This document shows, piece by piece, positions 42,780 through 54,719 of a stretch of DNA of 64,000 nucleotides; within the stretch, counting starts at the first letter, position 1; the number at the start of each line of letters is the position of its first letter. A program made the translations under genes and the position numbers. Source of the stretch: Paraphoma chrysanthemicola (lineage: Eukaryota; Ascomycota; Dothideomycetes; Pleosporales; Phaeosphaeriaceae); the NCBI GenBank assembly GCA_020744225.1, contig JAGMWG010000005.1:248001-312000 (forward strand). The letters run 5' to 3'. A model generated the notes under the pieces. That model was not told where the DNA came from. It searched no databases and worked only from the letters and a program-made list of their open reading frames with translations.

Positions 42780-45087
42780 ATGCGCCTCACCTTCGCACTG
42801 CTAGCTGCCGCTGATGCGGCTCGCAATGTTTTCGCCACGCCAATTGCGCGCTCATCATATGTGGTGAAGGAGACCCATTTCGTGCCCAAGGAATGGGCCA
42901 GGCTGGATCGATCGCATGGCGGAAAGACTATAGAACTACAGATCGGACTGAAACAGAGTCGCTTTGATGAGCTTGACCGCCATTTGAACGAAGGTATGCC
43001 TTGCTTTTGTTACAAATCGCCCCGAAATTAAACGAATTCGGCCGTCTGCTCTTGCGATTTGGCAAGAGCCGCTACGCCCTTCTAATAAGATAAGCTGAAC
43101 ACATTCACGTTCTACTAAAAATAGGTGTTCCAGTCGCCTGGAGGTTTTCAAGTATCTATTAGTGCTATGCTACGCTTATAGATAGATGCGGAGACCTCCA
43201 GGAACTGCTAAGGGACAACACCTGGCTAAATGGCAAAAGCGAGCGGCCGAATTTCTATTGCCTTTCCCAATGCAACTCTACCAACTTCGGTTCTGTCAAG
43301 CGTATTCAATATTGGACTTGGAGGCTCTTATGCATGCTGCAACAGCTGCTGACTTTGACGATTAGTGTCTGATCCCGATCACGCGCGCTACGGGCAGCAT
43401 CTCACCAGTGAGGAGGTCGACCGGCTCGTCGCACCGAGCACTGAGACACACGACTTAGTTCATGACTGGCTTCGGGAGAATGGCATAGACCTGGAGCATC
43501 TAGGATACAGCTCTGCGAAAGATTGGATCATCGTACGACTTCCTATTGAAGTCGTGGAAAATCTCTTGGATACCTCGTACTACGATTTCAAGCACAAGGA
43601 TGGCACAGTGGTAGCTCGTACCACTAGCTGGTCACTCCCTCGCAATTTGCACGACCATATTGACGCTATCCAACCGACAACGTCCTTCTTTCGTGGAGCC
43701 GCACGGGCTGCCACCTGGGTAGACAAGCAAGTCGAGGTCCCAGTCAGTTACTCTACGCCGAAGAACGTCTCAATTGCAGCCGTTTGCAACGTCACCTCTG
43801 TCACCCCTGAATGCTTCCAAACGCTTTACTCCACCAAATGGTACAAAACCCAAGCAAGCGACAAGAACAGCATCGGCTTTACCAACTACCTCGGAGAAAT
43901 CCCTATACGCCCGGATACGAAGCTGTTCTTAGAGAAGTATCGACCCGAGGCCGTCTCGCAAGCCTATGCATTCAAGCAGGTCTCCATCGACAATGGGCCG
44001 GTCCAAGATGGCCCACTGACATACAACCAATCCACTGTTGATGGGATCTCTCGTGAAGCCAATCTTGACGTACAAGCGATCTCGGGTATTAGTTGGAAGA
44101 CGCCAATAACCAGCTATTCAACTGGCGGGCAGCCTCCGTTCATTCCCGATATTTCTACGCCAGAAAACACCAACGAGCCCTACCTTGCTTGGGTTAACTG
44201 GTTGCTCCAGCAGAAGAATATCCCCAACATTATCAGCACGTCGTATGGTGAACCAGAACAAACCATTCCACGGTCGTACGCGGAGCGCGTATGCAAGCAA
44301 TTTGCACAGGTTGGCGCTCGCGGTACCACGCTCTTCTTTTCCTCTGGTGATAGAGGACTAGGCGGCACTGATACTTGCTATACCAACGATGGCAAGAACA
44401 CGTACAAATTTCAGCCGGACTTCCCAGCGTCCTGCCCATATGTCACTACTGTCGGCGCAACTATGAATTTTGAGCCCGAGGAGTCCGCATATCGTCCTGC
44501 TCGTAACACCACTGCCGGGTTCCGCGATTTGTACTCTTCAGGAAGCGGTTTCAGCAACTACTTCGATCGGCCTTCCTACCAAGATAAAGTAGTTCCTGCA
44601 TATGTAAAGGCGCTTGGCGATCAGTATGCAGGCTTATACAATCCGAACGGCAGAGGCTACCCAGATCTTGCAGCTCAGGGACTGTACTTTGCTTACTTCT
44701 GGAATGGTACTGAAGGTACGTCGGCATCTCACCATGTTTTTGCATGCTTGCCAAACGATAATGAGTTCTTTTCGTCTTGTCCTGTATCTACTGCTAATGT
44801 CTACAGGTACCATTAGTGGCACGTCAGCCTCCACTCCATTGACCTCAGGCATATTTGCGCTCGTCAATGATGCTCTGCTTGCATCTGGCAAGGGCACGCT
44901 TGGGTGGCTCAATCCTTGGCTTTACAAGAAGGGGTACAAGGGTCTGCACGACATCACGAAAGGTTTCAGCTATGGTTGCAACACCCAAGGATTCCCAGTG
45001 CGAGAGGGATGGGACGTAGTCACCGGCTTTGGCACGCCCAACTTCCCCGCGCTACTGAAACTGGCGGGTGCCAAGGGTCACTGGTAA
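42780..45087 (+). CDS. Secreted sedolisin-type serine peptidase (S53, tripeptidyl-peptidase-like)
   Basis: Acid-acting secreted endo/tripeptidyl peptidase. Exons 42,780-42,993, 43,366-44,715 and 44,807-45,087 give 614 residues. Start MRLTFALLAAADAA is a signal peptide; an ATG 18 codons upstream would spoil it. A pro-kumamolisin activation domain follows (PDHARYGQHLTSEEV spans the first intron). The catalytic set of the S53 family is visible: E302 and D306 in REANLDVQ, D400 in FSSGDRG, and S528 in SGTSAS. The C-terminal GFGTPNF block is typical. The first intron is unusually long (372 bp) and contains a fold-back repeat. The second has a CTAAT-type branch site. Confidence 0.93.
43031..43256. 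mobile_element. Fold-back/MITE-like element inside intron 1 of the sedolisin gene
   Basis: The left arm begins near 43,034 with GAATTCGGCCG and the right arm ends near 43,254 with CGGCCGAATTTC. The outer about 30 bp are imperfect inverted repeats. A second pair lies inside (AGGTGTT...CCTGGAGG at 43,123-43,144 against 43,193-43,222), and a small hairpin CTCTTGC/GCAAGAG sits in the left arm. A related right-arm sequence occurs at about 56,948-56,973. No coding capacity and no clear target duplication, so classification as a MITE is tentative. Confidence 0.5.
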
Positions 45088-45699
45088 ACCGATTTCAACT
45101 ACATGGGTTGCCTATGAGACACAAAGTAGGATAAAGAGCAGTGAATCAGACAAAGGCAGTGCGGTGAATGCACACTCGAAGACTGGTACTGGAAGATATG
45201 CTGCAGGTGTCATGCCAGTAAACGGTAAATGCTGAAGGCTGTGTAGAAATTTACAACAGTGTAATCTCAGAGACTAAATGCTTGCCGCAGAGTCGATTGC
45301 GGACGTGTGCGCATGCGAAGTTAGATGGCCACGTTGCATCGTACATGTGCTGTGCCTTCTCACCAGAGAGGAGTGCGACAACTAGTCCAACATGTCCGCT
45401 TCTTCGTTTGAGGCAGCGCGAATGTAGTCAAATGCTGTTGGGGCGTATGTAACGGCCTTAATGTGAATTGTCAGAGGTCCCCGGCATTTTGTCAAGAAGC
45501 CACTGAAGTCGTAGACATGTGCGACGGCCTTCAGGAGTGACCGACCGGACTTGTCAGGGCGCAGTATTGTTATAACAGCAATGCCGCTAATCTTCGCTGC
45601 AGAGAGGTGCGGGAAATTTAGCGCGGGCTAGAAATGCCACTCAAAAGAAGTTACGATTAATGCTCAATATTGAGTCTCAACTTGTTTCCTATGCTATAC
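45088..45699. other. Convergent intergenic region
   Basis: 612 bp between the stops of the sedolisin gene (plus) and the GH35 gene (minus). No feature beyond untranslated sequence was recognised. Confidence 0.45.
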
Positions 45700-48600
45700 C
45701 TAAGCATACTTGCTGCGATCCGTCCATCTTGGTTGCAGTGCCGCACTATCAATACCAGCAAAGTTGAAGCCCGACTGATACCTTCCGTACTCAATCAGTT
45801 GCAAAGTGCTGAGCTTCGCACCGGCACTAGTCTGTGCCCAAATGACGATACTCAAAGTATTCTCACCGCGCAGGTTCAATATGCCCGGAGGTATCGGGAA
45901 CCGGGTTTGTGGGCCGATGTGAGGGAGAAATTTGCCATACTGATAACCGTTAACGAAGAGCAAACATCGTGCAACAGTGCCCTGTGCCGCCCCAAGTTCG
46001 ACACCAATAGGCACATCAAGATCGTGGTCGATTTTCAAGTCAAAGGTTGTTGTGAACCACCTCACGCTTGAGCCACCAACTCCGTCTTGAATGGGGCTTG
46101 CAGTCGACCAATTGCTGGTGTCGAACCCCGGCAAATGCCATCCAAGGCGTTCACCATATAGGCCACCTTCGTTCATAGGGCCGCGCACAGGATCGATATT
46201 CTTTTCACCCCCTGCGTTACCCTGCATTTTCCACTGGTCGAAGCTCAGCTTGGTGTTGTTGCTACTAAGCAGCTGGGCACCTATGATGCCACGTGGGTTC
46301 TGTGCGCCTGATGGACCCGTGCTGGTCTGATCTAAAGGTTGGAGCACAAAATCAGTACCTATTTCACGTGCACAGCTGATTCGGCGTTACGTACCATGGC
46401 CAGTGTAATCAGTGATTACGGTCACGACATTCTCTTTTCCTTTCAAAGGAATGTTGTCGAAAGGCAATAGTGCCGTACTTGACCAAAGTGAAGCATTCCC
46501 GGCATTGTAACCAAGAGGATATCCGTTAAGCCATGCATTCCACCCAGCTGCTGCACCACCCTGGACAGTAATATTAAGCGCTTTAGCATTGGTCGTGCCC
46601 GAAAAGTAGCCACGGTAAATTTTGGCGCCTGTGTAAAATTTGTAGTCGCTGCTGAAAAGAACAGGGAGCGTGAGTGGCTTAACCTGACTCAGCGTCGTAT
46701 TTTTGTTTGCAACAACCCATTGACTGTCGTCGTAATCCGCCAAGGTTTCCGGCGAAGAGTCTGCTGCTTTAAAGTTAGATAATATGGGTAGAGTAATAAT
46801 GCGATCTTCTGTGCCCGCTATTTGCGCCGTGAGTGAACCGTACGGCGTCTTGGACGTCTGAAGTAGGCGTCCATTCCAAGAGATCTTGCTGAAGGCCGTT
46901 CCAGCGTAGACTTCGATAGTCGTGGTAATGATGTTATCCCCCACGAGGAAAGCAGTATCATCTGCTACGCTCGCCGAGCGAACGAGTTGGGGCCCCATGA
47001 CGAAAACCTGTTGGTCTGGTGTGATGTTTGGATCGTTCGTTGTAGGCGGGGCGAAGAATGTGTATGCGGAAGGGATATCCAACAGATAAGCTAGAACACC
47101 ATTCGAGAACTGCACAGCCGATGCGCCGCGGCTCTGCCTATAAGTGAAGTGGGTGTATCCAGAACTGTTCGTTACAGAACTCGTCAAATCAGACTGGGCC
47201 CCGTGGTTGCTGAATGTGATGTTTCCTTTCGACTTGAACGCAAATTCTCCTGTCTGCCCTTCCTTAAGGTAGAAGACGAGCACCGGGCGGTCAAAGAGTC
47301 CATATGTAAGCACCTCGGCTGACGAAAATAGTAAGGTCTCGTTGCCAATTGCATAATCAGTGACAATCCAGCGGCTCTGTCGACCTTTCAGTTGGAGAGT
47401 TGGAATTGCAATCGTTCCAGCACTTGTCTTGACCGTCATCGTGAAGTCGGTCACAGCACGAGACCGCGTGTTATTGTTCTCTGCCAGGTAGAATCTTGTA
47501 TCCGAATCGCGACTCTTTAGTACCCAAGTCCAGATGGCGTTATTGTCTACCGCGTTTGCGGTCCCGTTGCTTTCCATGAATGTGTTATGGAGGCTCTTTG
47601 TCACACGCGTGAAAAGCGCTAGTAGCTTGTACTGTTTGAATTTGTCACGAACTTCACGAGTTTCGCGAAGAGGCGCAGCATAGTCGTATGAAGTATAGAC
47701 CTACCCTCGATTAGCATCGGAGCATCAGGGAAGGAGAATTTCATACCACTGGTGCGGCAGAATGACCCCAATTCGTTCCTAGCAGCTCATGTCAGTGCAT
47801 GTTCGATCGCTCGACTTTCTCACAACAAAACTCACCGCCGTAAGCCATGTAAAGATTCAAAAGCGTAGCGCGCTGACCTATGAGGCCTTTGTAAAATACA
47901 TCAGCAAACTCAGGGCTTTGCTCAGCCAGGCACTGGTCAAAGAAGTACCCGCCCCAAGGCTGAAACCAGCCACCTTCGAACTCGGGCAGATACTCAGGTT
48001 GAGTGGGAGAGACGTCTTGAAACCACTGGTAGTAAGTCCTGGGTAGGTTGAACCCGGTATCAAGGTTTGTGCAACTCATCCCTCCTGGATAGCTGTCAAG
48101 ACCATAAACATTGATGGCGCCCCCAACATTGTTATAGTCTGTGGACCAGCTCTTAGATCGTAAACCCTTTTCGTTATGCGACAAGGGAACAACGATCCCC
48201 GCATCTTTGAAGGCGCTCTTCAACTGCTCCATATATACCACAAGTGTGTCATTTGCCTGATAGCGAGTTTGCTGCAGCTCATTTTCGACTTGCGCGAGAA
48301 TAACCGGGCCGCCTTGGGTGACTGTAGGAGTAGAGCGGAATTCAGTCTATTTCCGACATGCGATTCGTCGAAGTGAACTTACTCTGGTTCTTGGCGATGA
48401 TAGCCCCAACCTCCGCAATCCACTCTGACCAGGCTTGGCGATATGTAGCATCAGAAGTCCTGTATTTACCACCGCTTCCATCGCTAGTCCAAAGAGCGAA
48501 TCCTCCTCCGTTCGTCTCTGCATTGCAGTAGGGACCTGGGCGCGCAATCACATATAAGCCTGCTGCTTTGGCCGCGTCGAAGAGTCGCTGAATATCTTTG

Positions 48601-48890
48601 CCAGGTGTCGTGAAATCATACACTCCTTTGGATGCGGAATGGTACGACCAGAAGAAGTAAATGCTGACAGCATTCATGCCGTTCGACTTGAATTTTTGGA
48701 AGACGTCCAGCCATAACTCAGGAACTGGAAGGCGGGCGTAATGAAATTCTCCGCTCATGATAAGAATACGGTCATCGTCAACAATCAAACTGCCATTATC
48801 CCATTCGACGACTGTCTGGAGGCCATTGTCGGTGCCAAGCACAGTAATTACCAGGGCTATGACCACGATGAAGAGGAACGTATGCCTCAT
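45700..48890 (-). CDS. Secreted beta-galactosidase, glycoside hydrolase family 35
   Basis: Extracellular enzyme releasing terminal beta-galactose from plant polysaccharides or glycans. Exons: 48,890-48,383, 48,321-47,836, 47,778-47,747, 47,700-46,395 and 46,331-45,700, giving 987 residues, the usual size for fungal LacA-type enzymes. Signal peptide MRHTFLFIVVIALVITVLG. The TIM barrel has the acid/base E184 (QVENE) and the nucleophile E283 (LPEFEGG). The short 32-bp third exon carries the conserved TNWG segment. The C-terminal beta-sandwich domains follow, ending with the jelly-roll region containing FVNGYQYGKFLPHIGPQ. Numerous N-x-S/T sites fit secretion. Confidence 0.93.
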
Positions 48891-49698
48891 TGTGCCCTCG
48901 TATGCCGCGGAGCAGCAAGTGTGACGGCGCGAGGTGCTTGTGATATCAGGGACAGTGTTAAGAACAGCTAGACGATACTCACTATTGAATCCAGTGGAGG
49001 TTGAGGGGCCTTTAATCTCGCCTGGTGTAGTTCAGCCTACTATGAGCTATGCTTCAACGCTCAAACTGATATTGAGATGCGTCGTGCTTTAACATGGACA
49101 CGAATTTAATTCGCGGCTGCTTTGCAACTTGCGAGGCCGGGGTGGCATTTATGATCGTCGCCAGGCCCTGTTATAGCCGTTGCGCTCTCATTGACGGTAG
49201 TTCAATTTACCGCTGCTAGAGTATGTCACTTGAACGGATCGTGCCAGGTTCAGCGACCACGGACTTGCGTTCGCGCTCGCGCGTGGCGGGAAGGGGTAAC
49301 ATCATTCCGGTTGCCGAGGCGGGCGTGGAGGATCGGTAGGCATACTCCATTAGGTGGACTGAGCAACACTCGCGGTGCTCACAGTGTTCAAACCAGCGTG
49401 CGGTAAGCGTCTATTGATGCAGCTCACTGAGGAAATTGTCGACAATGAACGGCACGTGAAGTCGCGGCTTCCTTGATTTGCGGAGGCTGGGCGCGACGCC
49501 TGGTGCTCCTTGGCTGCGTTTTCGATTGCTTTCCACAACCACACCCGTCTTCTTCCCCACCATTCTATCGTCAACACTCTTGTTTCATCACGAAATCCCA
49601 CGGACGTGCGGGGTTTTTAGTATTTTACATCCACGAGAGTCGTCTGTAAAGCACGGGAAGCCCGCTAGCAACGCGCGAAAGCCTACGTGACGCGCCTC
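48891..49698. other. Divergent intergenic region
   Basis: 808 bp between the starts of the GH35 gene (minus) and the CAX exchanger (plus). It must contain both promoters. No specific site is claimed. Confidence 0.45.
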
Positions 49699-51171
49699 AT
49701 GTCGTCCAATCACCACAACTCGGAGTCGACGCCGCTCCTCCAGCAATTGCTTCCTCAGCACATCCATCCTGATGGAGAGTCTGGCCGCACGGGATTCGAG
49801 ACCGCACATTTTCTCAATGTCGCATGGAAGTCGGGGAGCAACGCAGCCAAATACGCCAACCTTCTTTGGCCCTTTGTGCCTCTCGCCATCATCCTCCATT
49901 ATGCCACGCCTGGCCTGCCGCTGGCCATTTTTGCTACGAGCTACGTCGCAATGGTGCCTGTCGCCAATCTGCTTGGTTTCGCTGGGCAAGAATTCGCTCG
50001 CAAGATGCCGAAGGTGTCAGGTATACTCATCGAGACGGCGTTTGGGTCCATAGTGGAGATCATCTTGTTCGTGATCCTTATTGCAAAGCATGAATCCGGT
50101 GATGGGTCCTCCGAACACGGCAATTTAATCCCTGTCATTCAAGCCGCCATCCTCGGTTCTATCATCACCAATCTGCTTCTTTGCCTTGGGCTTTGCTTCT
50201 TCGTTGGTGGGCTTCGACAAGCGAGCCAGAAATTCCATGCTTCCATTAGTGAAGTCGGCAGCGGGTTGCTCTTGGTGGCTGGCTTTGGACTCCTCATCCC
50301 AAGCGCGTACTATTCTGCCCTCAAGGGATCCGCTGTGTCAAAACCTACCAAGCACCATGAGTTTACCGAAACGATTCTAGAGCACAATGTGCTGAGGATC
50401 AGCCAAATCACGTCTATCCTGCTCATAATTGCTTTCTGCATGTAGGTCTCGCTTGGGGTCGCAAAGAGCGCCACGTCGCTAACATATCAAAGCTTCATCT
50501 GGTACAACGCACGCTCGCAGCACTCCATTTTTGACGAGGTTCTCGAAGCTGACGAGCATGCTGATCTCGACCGCCACGATGATCTTGCAAAGCCGAAGTT
50601 CACGTTCACCGAGTGTATCATTGCATTGGTCCTGTCTCTTGCTATTGTCACTTTGCTTGCCGTTTTCCTAGTGGAGCGCATTGAGGATGTTGTTGAGTCT
50701 GGCATACCAGATCAATTCCTCGGTCTCATCATGCTTCCACTAGTCGAGAAAGCAGCTGAGCATCTTACAGCTATTGATGAGGCTTGGGACGGCCAGATCA
50801 ACTTCGCCTTGTTCCATTGCATCGGGCCTTCTATTCAGACGGCTTTGTTCAATGCCCCTCTCGTAGTCATTGTTGGATGGGCCTTGGGGAAAGACATGGA
50901 CCTCAATTTCGAGATATTCATGATCGTCCTCCTTGTCTTGTCCATCTTGGTAGTGGGCAACTTCCTGCGGGACGGCGAGTCGAACTATCTAGAGGGATCT
51001 TTACTGGTAGTAAGTTTTCGCAGCTTGACTCGGCCAATTGCTCAGACGAATAACTGTTTGCAGATTGTGTATCTTATCATTGCAGTGGCAGCATGGTACT
51101 ACCCAAATCCGGACGTAGCCACGTCTAACGGCGCCGAGGGGTTGCCGGCCACTGTCAAAATATTTCCTTGA
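49699..51171 (+). CDS. CAX-type vacuolar cation (Ca2+)/H+ exchanger
   Basis: Membrane antiporter moving Ca2+ (possibly Mn2+) into the vacuole in exchange for protons. Exons 49,699-50,441, 50,493-51,009 and 51,064-51,171 give 455 residues. Start MSSNHHNSE is the first ATG of the open frame. About 11 hydrophobic segments are seen in two halves. The family repeat motifs are in AILGSIITNLLLCLG (first half) and VEKAAEHLTA with CIGPSIQTALFNAP (second half), and an acidic loop (EADEHADLDRHDD) separates the halves. The first repeat has FGSIVEIILF where many CAX proteins have FGNxxELI, a variation that may affect selectivity. Confidence 0.92.
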
Positions 51172-51674
51172 TCTAGCGGACATGCGATCGAACCTGCTGT
51201 AGCGTGCTACACAGCTCGCGACGTACCTCCTTCAAATTATTATGACGGAGAACATTGTCATGAGTTGGGCCGTAGTGTGTAGATGGCGTCACGCGGTGTT
51301 CAGATGCGTATGCACCTTGGACGAACGCCAAGTCGGATGGTCTCCGGCATGGCATACGAAGTGCCAATTGACACCCGTCAATCCCGTAAGATGCATGTTT
51401 TCTTGTAATGATAATCATACACCTAGTTAGCTTACGCACTACGTAGGCCTATAATAAATGGTCCGCAATTAGATAGGCCGACTCGTGCATAGCTTCCAAC
51501 TGGTCCGAAATTTACAGTACTACGAGCCCGCTAAGACATGTATAAGCAAGGCCTTGCACAACGACGGCACGATGACGCTAGCCAAGGCATACCTCAAGGA
51601 GTTGCATTTAAGTAGCACTTCCGAGTTATGATTTGTGAGCGTCGTGAAAGAAGCCCACCCACATTAGTGAAACT
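51172..51674. other. Intergenic region
   Basis: 503 bp between CAX and the next plus-strand gene. No recognisable element. Confidence 0.45.
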
Positions 51675-52631
51675 ATGGTATTTTCGATACCGGGGCGGAA
51701 ATCTTCGGCAATATTTCTATACTTGATCATATCACTAGCACCAGCGCTGTCACAGCTGGTCACCAATGGGACTAGTACTGGCCTCAATTGGTGCCCTCAT
51801 GTCATCGGCACCCTCTCACCAAACGCTCCTGTGAACTCGACTGGATTGCGGTCGTTTCGTTGGCTTGGTCAAACGCAGGACTGGTATCTCACGATGGCTT
51901 TCAACGACACGCGGAGTCCGGTACTCGTCTCTCAGATGCATGACCTTCAGGGCTACATCAGCGCTCCGGCAGATTCTGATGCAGTCGCATGTGTCCACAT
52001 GCTCGGCGGCCTAAATGCAACTAGTGGTGGTGGGTCTGGTTGCGATGGCGTACTAAGTCTTGAATGCATTGCATGGCTGTCGGATCATATGCATTACGCA
52101 ACTCGAGGCTCTCCGAGCGACTTGCGATGCGCGAACAACCCTAACACAACAGAGCTGCGGAGAGTGTGTGGTTCTGATATGGCTTCCCAAGGAGTTATAG
52201 GCAATGGTATGTTGGCTGGAGCGTTTGTGAAGTTGATCTGATGAGAGAAAGGTCGGCCCCTTAGATTCGCAAACCATACGTGTGCCATATCTTCACCCCC
52301 AGGATCGACAATGCCGAGTGACTACCTCACTCATGCGGCAATGGGCATAGGCATGTTTCCAGATCGCTCTGATAGGGAGGCAGATGATTTCACCCACTAC
52401 GACCTGTATGTTAGGCAAGTGGTCCCATGGGTGGTTGCAGGGCAGTACACCGTAGGGCAAGAGACCAGGACTGAGACGAAAGTGATTTGTATTGCACCTG
52501 ACGAACTCATGGGTCAGAGTCGAGTACCACAGGAGCTGTCAGAACTAAGGAGTGGGTGTTCTGCTGGCAGTATTGCGCGGAAGAGCTGTGCGCTCGGTGT
52601 CTTCGCTGGACTTTTGAGCATACTATCGTAA
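51675..52631 (+). CDS. Secreted, probably GPI-anchored cysteine-containing protein of unknown function
   Basis: Exons 51,675-52,206 and 52,303-52,631 give 286 residues. N-terminal signal segment AIFLYLIISLAPALSQ. Several N-glycosylation sites (NGTS, NSTG, NDTR, NATS, NTTE) and about ten cysteines are spread through the chain. The C-terminus ends in a small-residue stretch and hydrophobic tail (GVFAGLLSILS) typical of a GPI-anchor signal. No catalytic domain was recognised. A cell-wall or surface protein is inferred. Confidence 0.7.
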
Positions 52632-52973
52632 TAAGACACCATTGGTATGGAAGAACTATGCGTTGCGAATTGATGCCCGACTGTCGAGGCACGGACATGC
52701 TCCATGTCAGCCGGTTCAAATAAACAGGCCAGTGGCCACAATGTCCCGGAGCATAACAAAGCTCTTGTTCCTGCACAATGCCATTAAATTGGCCCCGACA
52801 AGATGTTTTGAGTTGAACAAAGGAACAAAACTCGATATTCTCAACAAAGCCATATGTTAATTCGCAAATAACCTCTCCCATCTTCTACAGCTCAAGTTCG
52901 GGAGGCCTATGTGTTTTGTCACCGAGAAGAAGCGACACTCGAATCTATTCCCCAGTTTTATCGATCAACTAAG
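52632..52973. other. Intergenic region, possible upstream exon of next gene
   Basis: 342 bp. The frame of the next gene is open back to about 52,872. A splice-acceptor-like TCTTCTACAG ends at 52,890, so a short upstream exon is possible. Confidence 0.35.
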
Positions 52974-54302
52974 ATGATCGAAGTAAAGCATACGAAGCTA
53001 AAGAGTGATTTGGTGCTTGTTCGACACAGGAACACAAACCAGGTGGACGTTTGCCGTGCAGACCGATTTCCGAAACGCTTGAGGATATCAACAACGCCAA
53101 CACTACGATACCTTCACTTCACGTCTGAAGAACGTAGAAATGTGTGTAGGTGTTCACAACCAAGACGACACGAGACATTCCCTCCTATAGCGTCAGAGTC
53201 GTCGCATCTGGCCGCCAGCTTAAATTGTTATTTGGACTATCATCATCTGACGACCTGTTCTATGGACGAGTTTCGAGCCTGCGAGGAACGGAGGAAGATA
53301 TTTTGGGCTCGTGATCAAGTTCACTTGGAGAATTTTCACTATGCCAGCAGTCGCAAGGACGTTGTGTGTCGATGCACCAAGCCCAACAATCATGAATGCG
53401 GCCCTGTTAGGAATCCAGTTATCAGAGATTTATGTGCGGAATACTTTTGCAGTAACAGTACCAAGATTACTTGCACAAAACCACAATGGCGAGCGATCAA
53501 AGCAGCTTCCCAAAGGGGAAAATGGTCTGTAGAACGAGACCCATTTGAGTGTGACTCGCAATCCACACAACGTCTCTTTCGCAGCAGCGAGAAGCTTTCC
53601 AATGACACATTGCCCCGAAACAAACAACATAGCATGAATGGGTCTATAAGGAACCGGAGTAATTGTTTGGATATTCCAGAACAAATATGGGAAAGGGCAC
53701 GTCCAAGTGCTTGGGATGGTTGGCCTGAAACCGAAACATGCCAAAGCACTGCTTTAGGAACGGCAATATCTCCTCACTTTTCGAACATATCTGATCACAA
53801 CATCGAACGTTATTCGCGCCCTTCACTTCTATACATGCCACCAAAGGTGTGTGTATCGACCAATTTGTCGGCTTTTCAGCGTGATGCGGCTGGTTTGGGG
53901 CCAGGACGCCTTTGGCCCTCTCGTGGGAGATCGCCTGTATCGTCTCGCGCAAATCTTATCCAAACTCAATCTTCCGATTTGGCATATACCAAGGATTGCA
54001 TCGCTGATGTTGAAGCCTACACTGGCAAGGTGATGCACAAGTCACATGTTTCGGAGTTTTCTGTACGTGAGTTTGCCACTGTCCATACCCCTGCCACGAC
54101 ATCGGAATATTTTGAGCTTGCCAGTAGCATTTTTGTACCTCCGAGCGCAGACTACTGCAAGACTCTAAGCGCCGAATTGGCTGAGCTGTCCGTATCACAT
54201 GTCGATAGTCATGCGACAGGCGAAGATCTGGTCGAGCTTCCAACTTTTGAAAATCCGTCTCAGGCTCGAGAAGAGTCCGCTAAAAAAGAGACATCAACAT
54301 AG
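52974..54302 (+). CDS. Hypothetical protein with internal Cys/His repeat
   Basis: 442 residues from the first in-frame ATG (52,974); the frame is open further upstream, so a 5' exon is possible. No known domain. A motif of the form VCRC-(S/T)-x-P-x-x-HE occurs twice, at 53,142 and 53,364, 74 codons apart, each preceded by an aromatic stretch (RYLHF and ENFHY). This suggests an internal duplication, perhaps a small metal-binding unit. The C-terminal half is Ser/Thr-rich and probably disordered. It neighbours two genes that also carry Cys/His clusters. Confidence 0.5.
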   Translation: MIEVKHTKLKSDLVLVRHRNTNQVDVCRADRFPKRLRISTTPTLRYLHFTSEERRNVCRCSQPRRHETFPPIASESSHLAASLNCYLDYHHLTTCSMDEFRACEERRKIFWARDQVHLENFHYASSRKDVVCRCTKPNNHECGPVRNPVIRDLCAEYFCSNSTKITCTKPQWRAIKAASQRGKWSVERDPFECDSQSTQRLFRSSEKLSNDTLPRNKQHSMNGSIRNRSNCLDIPEQIWERARPSAWDGWPETETCQSTALGTAISPHFSNISDHNIERYSRPSLLYMPPKVCVSTNLSAFQRDAAGLGPGRLWPSRGRSPVSSRANLIQTQSSDLAYTKDCIADVEAYTGKVMHKSHVSEFSVREFATVHTPATTSEYFELASSIFVPPSADYCKTLSAELAELSVSHVDSHATGEDLVELPTFENPSQAREESAKKETST

Positions 54303-54719
54303 AATGTCTTCAATCACATAGCAAAAGACCAGGCTCACGAGTTTCTGACTCGACACAGTCAGCAGCGTGGCTCTCTTCAGTTTTCCAAGAAGTGGCTGAT
54401 GCTGTAAGCTACTCTGATTGTGGGTTTTTCACATCGCGCCACTCGCAGATAATCGGCATGCTATTATCTGCAAAACTTCACCCAAGGTGAAAATGCACAC
54501 CGAGCTGTACGCACATTGCGCAATGATTGCCAAGGCTTTCACCTCCATTCACTGTATCATTCCAGTCAGAACAAAGTTCAGAAGTACGCTGTCGAGTTAC
54601 TCCCGACTTCGTTGATCACAACTTACAACTCAACTGGTCTCACAGTATCAATTTCCATCAACCGCGAAACAGATCAGTTGCAAATCGTCGACAGAGTTTA
54701 GGGCCCTAATATTGCTACC
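54303..54719. other. Intergenic region
   Basis: 417 bp between two same-strand hypothetical genes. Short frames overlap here without supporting evidence. Confidence 0.4.
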
